Below, one piece after another: positions 1 through 6,136 of a stretch of 12,065 nucleotides of DNA. Under the pieces are notes generated by a model. It searched no databases. It was not told where the DNA came from and saw only the letters and a list, made by a program, of their open reading frames with translations. Source of the DNA: Candidatus Gastranaerophilales bacterium HUM_12 (GTDB lineage Bacteria > Cyanobacteriota > Vampirovibrionia > Gastranaerophilales > Gastranaerophilaceae); the NCBI GenBank assembly GCA_002102825.1, contig DABJ01000029.1, forward strand, positions 115,999-128,063, in the 5' to 3' direction. The first letter of the stretch is position 1; the number at the start of each line of letters is the position of its first letter. Position numbers and translations under genes: made by a program.

Positions 1-208
1 GTTTATAAAACGAGACTTTAAAAAACATTTATAAATTTTGCTAAAAATTTAAATTAAAAAATAATTTAAACACGAAAATTCATGCAAGTCCCGTTTTGGA
101 ATTCACACGAATTGGAGGAGTTATTTGATGTTGTTGTGCTTAAATTAATCATATTACTACTGTAGTATATTATATAAAATATTTTTTGTCAATAGCTAAA
201 ACATAAAC
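1..208. other. AT-rich intergenic region with only very short ORFs
   Basis: No convincing gene lies here. A 27-codon ATG frame at 82-165 (+) lacks a Shine-Dalgarno and has an in-frame stop just upstream at 67-69. Inside it, GGAGGAG (114-120) stands 7 nt before an ATG at 128, but that frame stops after six codons (128-148). A 28-codon frame on the minus strand (66-152) has no ribosome-binding site. The stretch 81-120 is visibly richer in GC than its flanks, so it could be a gene remnant, a leader peptide or a small RNA element. None of these can be supported from sequence alone. Confidence 0.4.
155..167. repeat. Perfect 6-bp inverted repeat, possible operator
   Basis: TACTAC and GTAGTA flank a single central T, about 42 bp upstream of the -35 box of the transporter promoter. 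There is no T-run after it, so it is not a terminator. A short dyad like this could bind a dimeric regulator. It resembles TAC/GTA-type dyads bound by BlaI/MecI/CopY-like repressors, but the central spacing does not match that consensus, so the identity of any regulator is unknown. A chance dyad in AT-rich DNA is possible. Confidence 0.35.
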
Positions 209-238
209 TTGTACACAAAAGAAAAAATATACTATAAT
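209..238 (+). promoter_or_regulatory. Sigma70-type promoter of the transporter gene
   Basis: TTGTAC (209-214) and a perfect TATAAT (233-238) are separated by 18 bp. Transcription would begin near 245, leaving a leader of about 17 nt that holds AAGAGG (248-253), placed 8 nt before the ATG at 262. Confidence 0.6.
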
Positions 239-261
239 ATTTTTAAAAAGAGGTTTGAGCT

Positions 262-1191
262 ATGGATAAAAAAATTCTTTCTAATATTGCATTATTTTTC
301 ACAGCCCTGATTTGGGGAGTATCTTTTGTAGCTCAAAAAGCAGGAATGGATTTTGTCGGTCCATTTAGTTTTAACGCAGCTAGAAGTTTTTTAGGAGGGT
401 TGAGTTTAATTCCTGTTATATTCATTGCGAAATTATTGACTAAAGACACCAGAACTAAAGAAATCAAACACGAACAACATAAGAATCTTTTAAAAGCAGG
501 ACTTGCCTGTGGTGGAGCTTTATTCACTGCAATGACTGTTCAACAATGCAGTATGCTACACGCAACAGCAGGAAAAGCCGGATTTATTTCTGCTCTTTAT
601 ATAATTTATGTTCCTCTAATTTCAATACTATTTGGTAAAAAATTAACTAACAATGTAAAAATAAGTGTAGGCTTAGCTTTAGTTGGCTTATATTTGTTAT
701 GTTTCAAACCTCATAGCGGAGGATTTGGAATTTATGACATTTTACTTTTAATTAGTGCATTTTTCTATGGTGTACACATTTTGGTTGTTAATCATTATTC
801 AAAATTTGTAAATGCGACAAAAGCATCATGTGCGCAATTTTTTGTAGTTGGATTGCTTTCAACACCTTTTATGTTTATATTTGAAAATCCAACTATCCAA
901 AGTCTAATTGATTGTAGAATTCCAATTCTATATGCAGGGATTTTAACTTGTGGTGTAGCTTATACATTACAAATTGTTGGACAAAAATACTCAACAACAC
1001 CAACAATTGCATCAATAATTTTATCTTTAGAATCAGTATTTGCAGTTGTCGGTGGAGGAATTATTCTACACGAAGTTATGACACCTAAAGAAATTTTAGG
1101 CTGTTTATTTATGATAAGTGCAGTAATTCTATCTCAAGTTAAATCAAACTCAAAAACCCACAAAGGAATTCCCATTTTCGAAAAAGAATAG
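262..1191 (+). CDS. EamA/DMT-superfamily transporter (10 TM)
   Basis: Inner-membrane permease of the drug/metabolite transporter superfamily, probably a metabolite exporter; the substrate cannot be told from sequence. At 309 residues it has the usual family length. About ten hydrophobic segments form two EamA repeats, roughly residues 8-145 and 155-295. The first repeat opens with a segment containing ALIWGVSFVAQKAG, which is characteristic of the family, and the second ends with an SLESVFAVVGGGIILHE stretch, also typical. The ATG at 262 has AAGAGG 8 nt upstream and a short leader from a good promoter. The C-terminal tail is short, charged and cytoplasmic. It is monocistronic and convergent with the HD-domain gene, with only 6 bp between the stop codons and no hairpin terminator. 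The family call is firm; any specific name such as RhaT, YdcZ or an amino-acid exporter would be a guess. Confidence 0.9.
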   Translation: MDKKILSNIALFFTALIWGVSFVAQKAGMDFVGPFSFNAARSFLGGLSLIPVIFIAKLLTKDTRTKEIKHEQHKNLLKAGLACGGALFTAMTVQQCSMLHATAGKAGFISALYIIYVPLISILFGKKLTNNVKISVGLALVGLYLLCFKPHSGGFGIYDILLLISAFFYGVHILVVNHYSKFVNATKASCAQFFVVGLLSTPFMFIFENPTIQSLIDCRIPILYAGILTCGVAYTLQIVGQKYSTTPTIASIILSLESVFAVVGGGIILHEVMTPKEILGCLFMISAVILSQVKSNSKTHKGIPIFEKE

Positions 1192-1197
1192 AACTGC

Positions 1198-2004
1198 TTA
1201 TAAATAACATTTACGTTCTTGACCTGCAACACCGGCATACAATTCAACATATTGTTTTGCAGGACTTGCATCAATTTTTGGTAACAAAACTTCTTCAATT
1301 TGGAAGAAACCAACATCACTAGACATTTCAATATCAATTTTAATTGGTTTTCTTTCCCCACGATGAATTCCAATACGGTTGATTGCATTAGCAGAATATT
1401 TGTGAATATCACCAACTTTCGGAGTTGTATTGATTGCCAAAGGAATTCTTGCTCTGCCTTTTGTCATATCACAACCATCAGCGATTAGAATTATACCTGC
1501 TTCTGTTGAGTGAATTTTGCGAGAAGTCATGTGGCCAATAATTGCTTCTATTGCCACAGCTCGAATAATTACACGTTTGTGCAAGTCATCGGGGAACATG
1601 TGCAATAAAGATCTTTCAATCAACGGTTTTGCCAAGAATACTGACATTTCTTCATGTCCCTGACGACCGATTGACATTCCTAAATCATGCATCAAACCGG
1701 ATAAAATCACGGCACACATACTATCTGTAAATGTTCCGATTTCTTCATTTTCCAATGATGTCTTAATTCCTGCTTCATGTAAAATATTCAACATCTTAAT
1801 TGCATTATTCATAACTTGACGCATGTGAACAGGTCCATGATCATTAAAACCTAATCTCCTGATTGAAACATTATTTGCATATTCCTGCATTTCTTGAAGT
1901 TCTTCATCTGCAAATAAATATTTTGCAAGTTCAAGACATACCGGATTATTTTTTAATCTATCAAGAATTTTTGATTCTGTTGAAAGTTCTTTAACTGATT
2001 TCAT
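1198..2004 (-). CDS. HD-domain metal-dependent phosphohydrolase
   Basis: Soluble 268-residue protein of the HD superfamily, presumably a metal-dependent phosphohydrolase or phosphodiesterase acting on a nucleotide or related phosphoester. Visible metal-binding candidates in order are H56 and H60 (in NDHGPVHMRQV), the H106-D107 doublet in GLMHDLG, H117, H158, and D176/D179 in ADGCDMTKGR. The spacing and the C-terminal strand-rich half (about 190-268) resemble the uncharacterised HD family found in archaea, Firmicutes and cyanobacteria (COG3294-like, from memory), not the RelA/SpoT, dGTPase or HD-GYP groups: there is no GYP motif and no synthetase domain. The ATG at 2004 is preceded by AAGGA about 8 nt away on the minus strand. 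The gene is divergent from the porin gene and convergent with the transporter. The superfamily is sure; the substrate is unknown. Confidence 0.82.
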   Translation of the reverse strand: MKSVKELSTESKILDRLKNNPVCLELAKYLFADEELQEMQEYANNVSIRRLGFNDHGPVHMRQVMNNAIKMLNILHEAGIKTSLENEEIGTFTDSMCAVILSGLMHDLGMSIGRQGHEEMSVFLAKPLIERSLLHMFPDDLHKRVIIRAVAIEAIIGHMTSRKIHSTEAGIILIADGCDMTKGRARIPLAINTTPKVGDIHKYSANAINRIGIHRGERKPIKIDIEMSSDVGFFQIEEVLLPKIDASPAKQYVELYAGVAGQERKCYL

Positions 2005-2039
2005 AAATCGTTTCCTTTTATTAATTTTCTACTAATAAC

Positions 2040-2068
2040 ATCATAACGCATAATTTTAAAAAAGTTAA
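2040..2068 (-). promoter_or_regulatory. Probable promoter of the HD-domain gene
   Basis: Read on the minus strand, TTAACT (2068-2063) is followed after 17 bp by TATGAT (2045-2040), about 35 bp before the ATG at 2004. The -35 box matches four of six consensus bases and the -10 box five of six. The 2021-2146 gap must also carry the promoter of the divergent porin gene; TATATT at 2113-2118 could be its -10, but I see no good -35 at the right distance. Confidence 0.45.
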
Positions 2069-2135
2069 GTCATAGAATTGAACATATTTCTAAACAATTG
2101 AAATTAGAACTCTATATTTGTAGTAGTATGAGAAT

Positions 2136-2140
2136 GGAAG
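2136..2140 (+). promoter_or_regulatory. Shine-Dalgarno deciding a GTG start
   Basis: GGAAG lies 6 nt before the GTG at 2147. The nearby ATGs at 2128 and 2134 are out of frame with the porin gene. Starting at GTG gives a textbook signal peptide, which supports this start. Confidence 0.65.
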
Positions 2141-2146
2141 ATTATT

Positions 2147-3466
2147 GTGAAAAAGTTTCTATTTATAATATGTTTAATATTATTAAATCCGTTATCAACA
2201 CAAGCAACCGAAGAAATTTGCCTTGAATTTGATAATGAATTTCAACCACTCACAATAAATGATGACTCTCGTTCAACACTTCAATCAAGTAATGAAGATT
2301 CTATTTCAGATAGAGATATTGATGAAACAGATTCAGCAAGTCCGATTGAAGATGAAAATCTCTTGGAAGAAACTCCACCTTTATTAGAAAATATTCCAAT
2401 TTTAAAAGAAGCAACCGTTGTCGAACAACAAAACAAATTTTTTCAAGGATTGAATAGCGAAATTGACAGATTATATAAATTAAAAATCGACCAAACAAAC
2501 ACTGCATCTTCACTATTCAAAGAACCGTTAACAAAGCATTTCAAATCAGGGCCATTAGAAACATTTCACCCTTGGGCGGTTATGGGTATGACAATGGAGT
2601 CACATTTTGAAGACGGAGATAATTATAACAAATTTAATCCATATTTAGTTAACGCAATTCTTGACGGAAAGTTCAAAGGCGGTAAAGAAAATTTCAGAAT
2701 CTTACTTGATATGTCACATCAGCACGATAGACCATTTATGAAACAATTCGTTCAAGATTTTTATGTTGAATCAAAGAGAATTCCTCACCACACAATCCTT
2801 GTCGGTCGTTCTCGTACCGGTATTGGTTATGAAGGTATTCAATCTCCATATACTTTGCCATTATTAAATCGTTCTCAAATTTCAAGAAATTTTGGCAACA
2901 TAAGGAAAAATGGTATTAGAGTTTTAGGAAACTATTCACTTGTCGACTATGATATTGGCGGATACAGTTCCGATACATTTTTCACAGAATTTTTTCCCGG
3001 AATGGAATTTGACGGTTGGATTAATTTGAAACCTCTAGCTAAAACAAATGGTAAATATGGAAAACTTACAACCGGAGGAGGGGTTATCACAGGACGGAGA
3101 AACTCCACAGATTATTTCATTAGTGGGGCATACCTTGGATATGAATACAAAAAATTCTGGACAAGAATGGAATATTCAACAGCAAACGGCTCTAACGGAC
3201 CATCTGGTTTAACAACGAAACACCGACAAGGTTGGTATATAACCCTAGGTTATAAAATTACTAAAAAAATCGAAGCAGTAGCAAGATACGATGAATTTGA
3301 CCCGGATAAATCAACTCGACATGACCATAGAAGAGAATATTCTGCAGGTATAAATTATTATTTAAAAGGTCAAGCTCTCAAACTCGTTATGAATTATATT
3401 TTCTGTCAAAATGATAACAAACCGAACAGTCACAGAATTTTAATCGGTGCACAAATCGCTATATAA
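2147..3466 (+). CDS. Exported porin-like outer-membrane beta-barrel
   Basis: 439-residue precursor. Residues 1-20 (Met-Lys-Lys, a hydrophobic core, then STQA before TEE) form a Sec signal peptide with a likely cut after residue 20. Residues 21-130 are acidic and of low complexity (many Asp, Glu, Ser, with a proline stretch) and probably form a periplasmic or plug-like region. From about 140 to the end there are alternating amphipathic strands and glycine- and aromatic-rich turns, including YEYKKFWTRMEYS, YKITKKIEAVARYDEF and SAGINYYLKGQALKLVMNY. This closing pattern resembles the phosphate-selective porin OprO/OprP group and related porins. The barrel ends in Ile instead of the usual Phe. I infer a diffusion channel in the outer membrane; substrate unknown. 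It starts at GTG and appears monocistronic. No hairpin terminator is seen in 3467-3537. Confidence 0.78.
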   Translation: MKKFLFIICLILLNPLSTQATEEICLEFDNEFQPLTINDDSRSTLQSSNEDSISDRDIDETDSASPIEDENLLEETPPLLENIPILKEATVVEQQNKFFQGLNSEIDRLYKLKIDQTNTASSLFKEPLTKHFKSGPLETFHPWAVMGMTMESHFEDGDNYNKFNPYLVNAILDGKFKGGKENFRILLDMSHQHDRPFMKQFVQDFYVESKRIPHHTILVGRSRTGIGYEGIQSPYTLPLLNRSQISRNFGNIRKNGIRVLGNYSLVDYDIGGYSSDTFFTEFFPGMEFDGWINLKPLAKTNGKYGKLTTGGGVITGRRNSTDYFISGAYLGYEYKKFWTRMEYSTANGSNGPSGLTTKHRQGWYITLGYKITKKIEAVARYDEFDPDKSTRHDHRREYSAGINYYLKGQALKLVMNYIFCQNDNKPNSHRILIGAQIAI

Positions 3467-3486
3467 TTCTTTCCACAAATAAAACT

Positions 3487-3515
3487 TTTATAGTAGAATA
3501 TTGTTGTAATATATA
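3487..3515 (+). promoter_or_regulatory. Possible promoter of the isomerase gene
   Basis: TTTATA (3487-3492) and TATATA (3510-3515), 17 bp apart, each match four of six consensus bases. The distance to the ATG (22 nt) is like that of the transporter promoter. The region is AT-rich, so chance matches are likely. Confidence 0.3.
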
Positions 3516-3537
3516 TAACTTTAAGAAAGGGGTTATC

Positions 3538-4839
3538 ATGTTGACTAAAAACGCAAATATTACAGCTAATTTCTCGGGTATTGATTTTAGCAAATATTCT
3601 TCAAAAGTTTCTGAATTCGTAAATGAATTCTCATCTCGTGCTAACAAACAAGGTCAATTCTTGAACTGGGTAAACTTACCATCAGAACAAGCTAAGAGGG
3701 TTGACGAAATCTACACTTTGGCAGAGAACCTAAAAAATCAAACAGGCGCTTCTAAATTAAGTGTTATGGGTATTGGTGGTTCAAAACATACTGTTGAACA
3801 CATGTTATCTATCAATGGTTTGAATATCAAAGGTGACAAAATTGAATTCTATTCAGATGTTGATTCTGCAAGTTTAGAAAGATTTTTATACAAATTAAAT
3901 GACAATGTTCTTGATTCAAACTTCTTAATCGCTTCAAAATCAGGTTCGACTTTTGAAACTAAAGATGGATTTTTAAGAGTTTTAGCAATGCTAATTGATG
4001 CATACATGACTCAAGGAAAATCTAAAGAAGAAGCTGAAAAATTAGCTCACAAACATTTTATCGCCGTTACAGATAAAAATGCTGAAAAATCAGAATTAAG
4101 AAGAACTTCAAATGAACAAGGCTGGTTAGGTGATTTGTTCATTCATGATGATGTTGGCGGAAGATTTTCAGCTTTTGATGATCACGCATTATTCACACTT
4201 GCTTATGCAGGAATGAAAAAAGAAGATATGATTTCTATGTTAAATGCTGCTCAAGAAATTTCAACTGAATCTTTAACTGCAGACTTAGACATCAATGATG
4301 CTTTGAAAGAAGGTATTTTCTGGGCTGATGCAAAATTAAACGGGATTTTAACTTCTGTTCACCAATACATGGGTTCAATTTTTGAAAACACCGTTTATTG
4401 GAATGCTCAAATGCAAAATGAATCTGTAAAAGATACATTGAAACAAATTGCTAAAGTTCCAGATGCTATGCACCACTCAGCAGAAGCTCACTTCAACCCT
4501 GCAAACAAATTTGCATTCGCTCTAACTGTTCCACAAGATAACGGTGTATGCAGAGAAAATGCAGAAAGCTATATCGGAGCTTTAACAAAATCTTACGAGG
4601 TTACAGGTAACTTATTTGTTGAAACAGTAAAAACTCAAGGTATGGGTTTAACTCCAGCAGCCGCAGGTGCTTTAACTCAATTGAGAGCTTTTGCCACTGT
4701 ATATCAAGAAATCGTTGAAAAAATTATGAAAAACAAAGAATTCCCAGAAGTTCTTGATAGCGTTCTTCAACCACACGTTGAATTCTACAAAAAGAACTTG
4801 AAAGGTGGAGTTGTTGTTCCAGGAAGAATTTCTAAATAG
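3538..4839 (+). CDS. pgi: Glucose-6-phosphate isomerase
   Basis: Cytoplasmic enzyme interconverting glucose 6-phosphate and fructose 6-phosphate in glycolysis and gluconeogenesis. At 433 residues it matches the short bacterial form. Two SIS sugar-phosphate domains are visible: GIGGS at 78-82, the phosphate-binding loop SKSGSTFET at 133-141, and DVGGRFS at 205-211. NES at 294-296 supplies the likely catalytic Glu (E295), followed by a His pair at 312-313. Near the C-terminus QPHVEFYKKN (411-420) corresponds to the Gln-Pro-Gly-Val-Glu...Lys signature, with Gly replaced by His; K418 is then the catalytic lysine candidate. The ATG is well supported by GAAAGGGG (3525-3532) 5 nt upstream. The gene stands alone and is followed by a strong terminator. 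Bifunctional phosphoglucose/phosphomannose isomerase is less likely given these motifs. Confidence 0.9.
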   Translation: MLTKNANITANFSGIDFSKYSSKVSEFVNEFSSRANKQGQFLNWVNLPSEQAKRVDEIYTLAENLKNQTGASKLSVMGIGGSKHTVEHMLSINGLNIKGDKIEFYSDVDSASLERFLYKLNDNVLDSNFLIASKSGSTFETKDGFLRVLAMLIDAYMTQGKSKEEAEKLAHKHFIAVTDKNAEKSELRRTSNEQGWLGDLFIHDDVGGRFSAFDDHALFTLAYAGMKKEDMISMLNAAQEISTESLTADLDINDALKEGIFWADAKLNGILTSVHQYMGSIFENTVYWNAQMQNESVKDTLKQIAKVPDAMHHSAEAHFNPANKFAFALTVPQDNGVCRENAESYIGALTKSYEVTGNLFVETVKTQGMGLTPAAAGALTQLRAFATVYQEIVEKIMKNKEFPEVLDSVLQPHVEFYKKNLKGGVVVPGRISK

Positions 4840-4863
4840 TAAGAATTCTTGAATAAAATTGAT

Positions 4864-4897
4864 AAAGCGGAAAAAATAATTGTTTTTTCCGCTTTTT
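4864..4897 (+). terminator. Rho-independent terminator after pgi
   Basis: A perfect 13-bp stem (4864-4876 with 4883-4895) contains the GCGG/CCGC core and a 6-nt loop, and runs into TTTTT. The A-run on its left side would also give a U-tail on the minus strand, so it could act in both directions. It lies 24 bp after the pgi stop codon. Confidence 0.85.
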
Positions 4898-4899
4898 GA

Positions 4900-4929
4900 T
4901 TGATGACATCTGATTTTAGTCATTATAGT
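4900..4929 (+). promoter_or_regulatory. Promoter giving a near-leaderless transcript
   Basis: TTGATG (4900-4905) and TATAGT (4924-4929) are 18 bp apart. Transcription would start near 4936, only about 4 nt before the ATG at 4940. This fits the absence of any Shine-Dalgarno in front of that ATG. Confidence 0.45.
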
Positions 4930-4939
4930 ATTTTCTATT

Positions 4940-5596
4940 ATGGCAACTAATTTTGATTTTTTAAAATCTGTTGATAAAAATCTATTTGATATCATTACAG
5001 AAGCTGAAAAGCTTTATCGTGATGAATATTTTGAACAATGCATGGGTCAGACCCGAAGATTTGGTGAACATGTTTGCAAACAAGTCTTAGGTAAAAAACG
5101 TACAATTGAAAACACTTTTGACCAAATGCTTGCCACACTAAAAGACAAAGGTAATGGTTCAGAACAAGAAAAAGAATTTGTAAATGATTTATATTTTCTA
5201 AAAAAACATGGTAATGAATCAGTTCACTCCGCAAAAGTAAAAAAAGACGGAATGGAAGCCTTAGAATGCTTACAACGAGCTTTTGAAGTTGCAATAAATT
5301 ATGCTGTTTATAACAAAAAAGCTAAAACTAATATCCTAAAACTAAGATATGACACAGAACTTTTAGTTACAGGTCAAAAAACAAAAAAGACTTTATCTGA
5401 AAAATATTTAGAAGAAAAAGCAAAAGAAAAAACTTTTACCAAAAGAAAGCCCCCTCAAACAAGGAAAAAACGTTCAAATAAACAAGTTTATGCAATGGAA
5501 TCAGCTACCGATAAAAAAGGAATTCCAGTTTATTGGATTTTAGTCGCTTTTTCGTTCATTGTGGCATTTATTGTCGTACTTGCAATGATTTTATAA
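4940..5596 (+). CDS. DUF4145-like protein with C-terminal membrane anchor
   Basis: 218-residue protein. The N-terminal half (about 3-120) is helical and resembles DUF4145, the small helical domain known from the N-terminus of type I restriction HsdR subunits and from stand-alone proteins: NFDFLKSVDKNLFDIITEAE, a RFGEHVCKQVL helix, and an FLKKHGNESVHS motif near 88-99. Its biochemical role is not established. Residues 125-182 are lysine-rich and strongly charged, with a very basic TKRKPPQTRKKRSNK cluster near 166-180. Residues 196-218 form a single hydrophobic helix ending at the stop codon, so I infer a tail-anchored protein with its domain in the cytoplasm, the basic patch lying against the membrane or binding nucleic acid. 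There is no Shine-Dalgarno; the transcript may be leaderless. No partner gene is adjacent. The domain call is from memory; the membrane segment is directly visible. Confidence 0.7.
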   Translation: MATNFDFLKSVDKNLFDIITEAEKLYRDEYFEQCMGQTRRFGEHVCKQVLGKKRTIENTFDQMLATLKDKGNGSEQEKEFVNDLYFLKKHGNESVHSAKVKKDGMEALECLQRAFEVAINYAVYNKKAKTNILKLRYDTELLVTGQKTKKTLSEKYLEEKAKEKTFTKRKPPQTRKKRSNKQVYAMESATDKKGIPVYWILVAFSFIVAFIVVLAMIL

Positions 5597-5601
5597 AATA
5601 C

Positions 5602-5634
5602 ACTTGACTGAGAGTAACTATCAAGTTGTAAAAT
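5602..5634 (+). promoter_or_regulatory. MerR-type promoter/operator of the cupin operon
   Basis: TTGACT (5604-5609) and TAAAAT (5629-5634) are separated by 19 bp, longer than the usual 17. The spacer holds a near-palindrome, GAGAGT-A-ACTATC (5610-5622, five of six pairs), and a second perfect dyad ACTTGA/TCAAGT lies at 5602-5607 and 5621-5626. A 19-bp spacer with an internal dyad is the hallmark of promoters activated by MerR-family regulators through DNA distortion, and CTTGACT followed by an AGAGT-like dyad resembles known sites of that family. No MerR gene lies in the window, so the regulator would be encoded elsewhere. Confidence 0.55.
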
Positions 5635-5664
5635 ATATTTGTACAGTTTGCATGGAGTAAAAAT

Positions 5665-6135
5665 ATGAAAAAATTTTTATCTCTGTTAATTTTCATAATA
5701 CTTTTAACAGGAGGCAACGCAATTATGGCAAAAAATTTATTACAACCATTTGAACAAGGTGAAGTTAATCCTTACGGAAAATTCTTTACAGGAACAACAT
5801 ACTTAAATATGCTTGTAACGAAAGATAATGTTTGGAACTCTTCAATTGGAAATGTTACTTTTGAACCAAATGCAAGAACAAATTGGCACACACATTCCGG
5901 AGGTCAAATTCTACTTGTCACAGCAGGAAAAGGTTTGTACAAAGAAGAAAATAAACCAATTAGAATTCTAACAAAAGGTGATGTAATACAAATTCCGCCA
6001 GATATTAAACATTGGCATGGTTCATACCCCAATGAATGGTTCGCTCATATTTCAGTTGAATCAAATATCCCAAATAATACAACTACTTGGTTGAAACCTG
6101 TAAGCGATGAACAATATACATGTGAGGTAAAATAA
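5665..6135 (+). CDS. Secreted single-domain cupin
   Basis: 156-residue precursor. Residues 1-19 form a signal peptide (MKKF, hydrophobic core, GGNA), so the mature protein is probably periplasmic. One cupin barrel covers about 40-135. Metal ligands are visible: H75 and H77 in NWHTHSGGQ, Q81 where many cupins have Glu, and H116 in IPPDIKHWHG. The spacing H-x-H-x3-Q-x34-H equals that recalled for manganese cupin hydroxynitrile lyases and related carboxymuconolactone-decarboxylase-associated cupins. A small-molecule enzyme, for instance for a reactive carbonyl, is likely, but the substrate is unknown. GGAG (5654-5657) lies 7 nt before the ATG. An internal ATG (M21, at 5725) has AGGAGG 10 nt upstream and could give a cytoplasmic form. 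It is followed after 1 nt by the flavoprotein gene, with which it forms an operon. Confidence 0.82.
   Translation: MKKFLSLLIFIILLTGGNAIMAKNLLQPFEQGEVNPYGKFFTGTTYLNMLVTKDNVWNSSIGNVTFEPNARTNWHTHSGGQILLVTAGKGLYKEENKPIRILTKGDVIQIPPDIKHWHGSYPNEWFAHISVESNIPNNTTTWLKPVSDEQYTCEVK
5709..5714 (+). promoter_or_regulatory. Internal AGGAGG before a second in-frame ATG
   Basis: A perfect AGGAGG lies inside the signal-peptide codons, 10 nt before an ATG at 5725 in the cupin frame. Initiation there would remove residues 1-20 and give a cupin without a signal peptide. The bases also encode Gly-Gly of the signal peptide end, so this may be coincidence. Confidence 0.35.
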
Positions 6136-6136
6136 A

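Noticed and set aside
155..167. Dyad as a BlaI/MecI operator
   Set aside because: The TAC/GTA arms are suggestive, but the one-base centre does not match the recalled TACAnnTGTA-like spacing, and there is no blaI/mecI gene in view.
1134..1415. 93-codon minus-strand frame overlapping the HD gene
   Set aside because: It overlaps the HD-domain gene in another frame and has no recognisable motif.
3484..3500. Possible terminator between the porin and pgi genes
   Set aside because: I find only a few A-T pairs and no stable stem followed by a T-run.
4672..4995. 107-codon minus-strand frame across the end of pgi and the start of the next gene
   Set aside because: It is antisense to two well-supported genes and the terminator between them, has no family resemblance, and is rich in Phe/Asn as expected for a shadow of AT-rich coding sequence.
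4940..5596. DUF4145-like gene plus methyltransferase as a dispersed restriction system
   Set aside because: They are 5.5 kb apart with unrelated housekeeping genes between, and no nuclease, helicase or specificity subunit is present.
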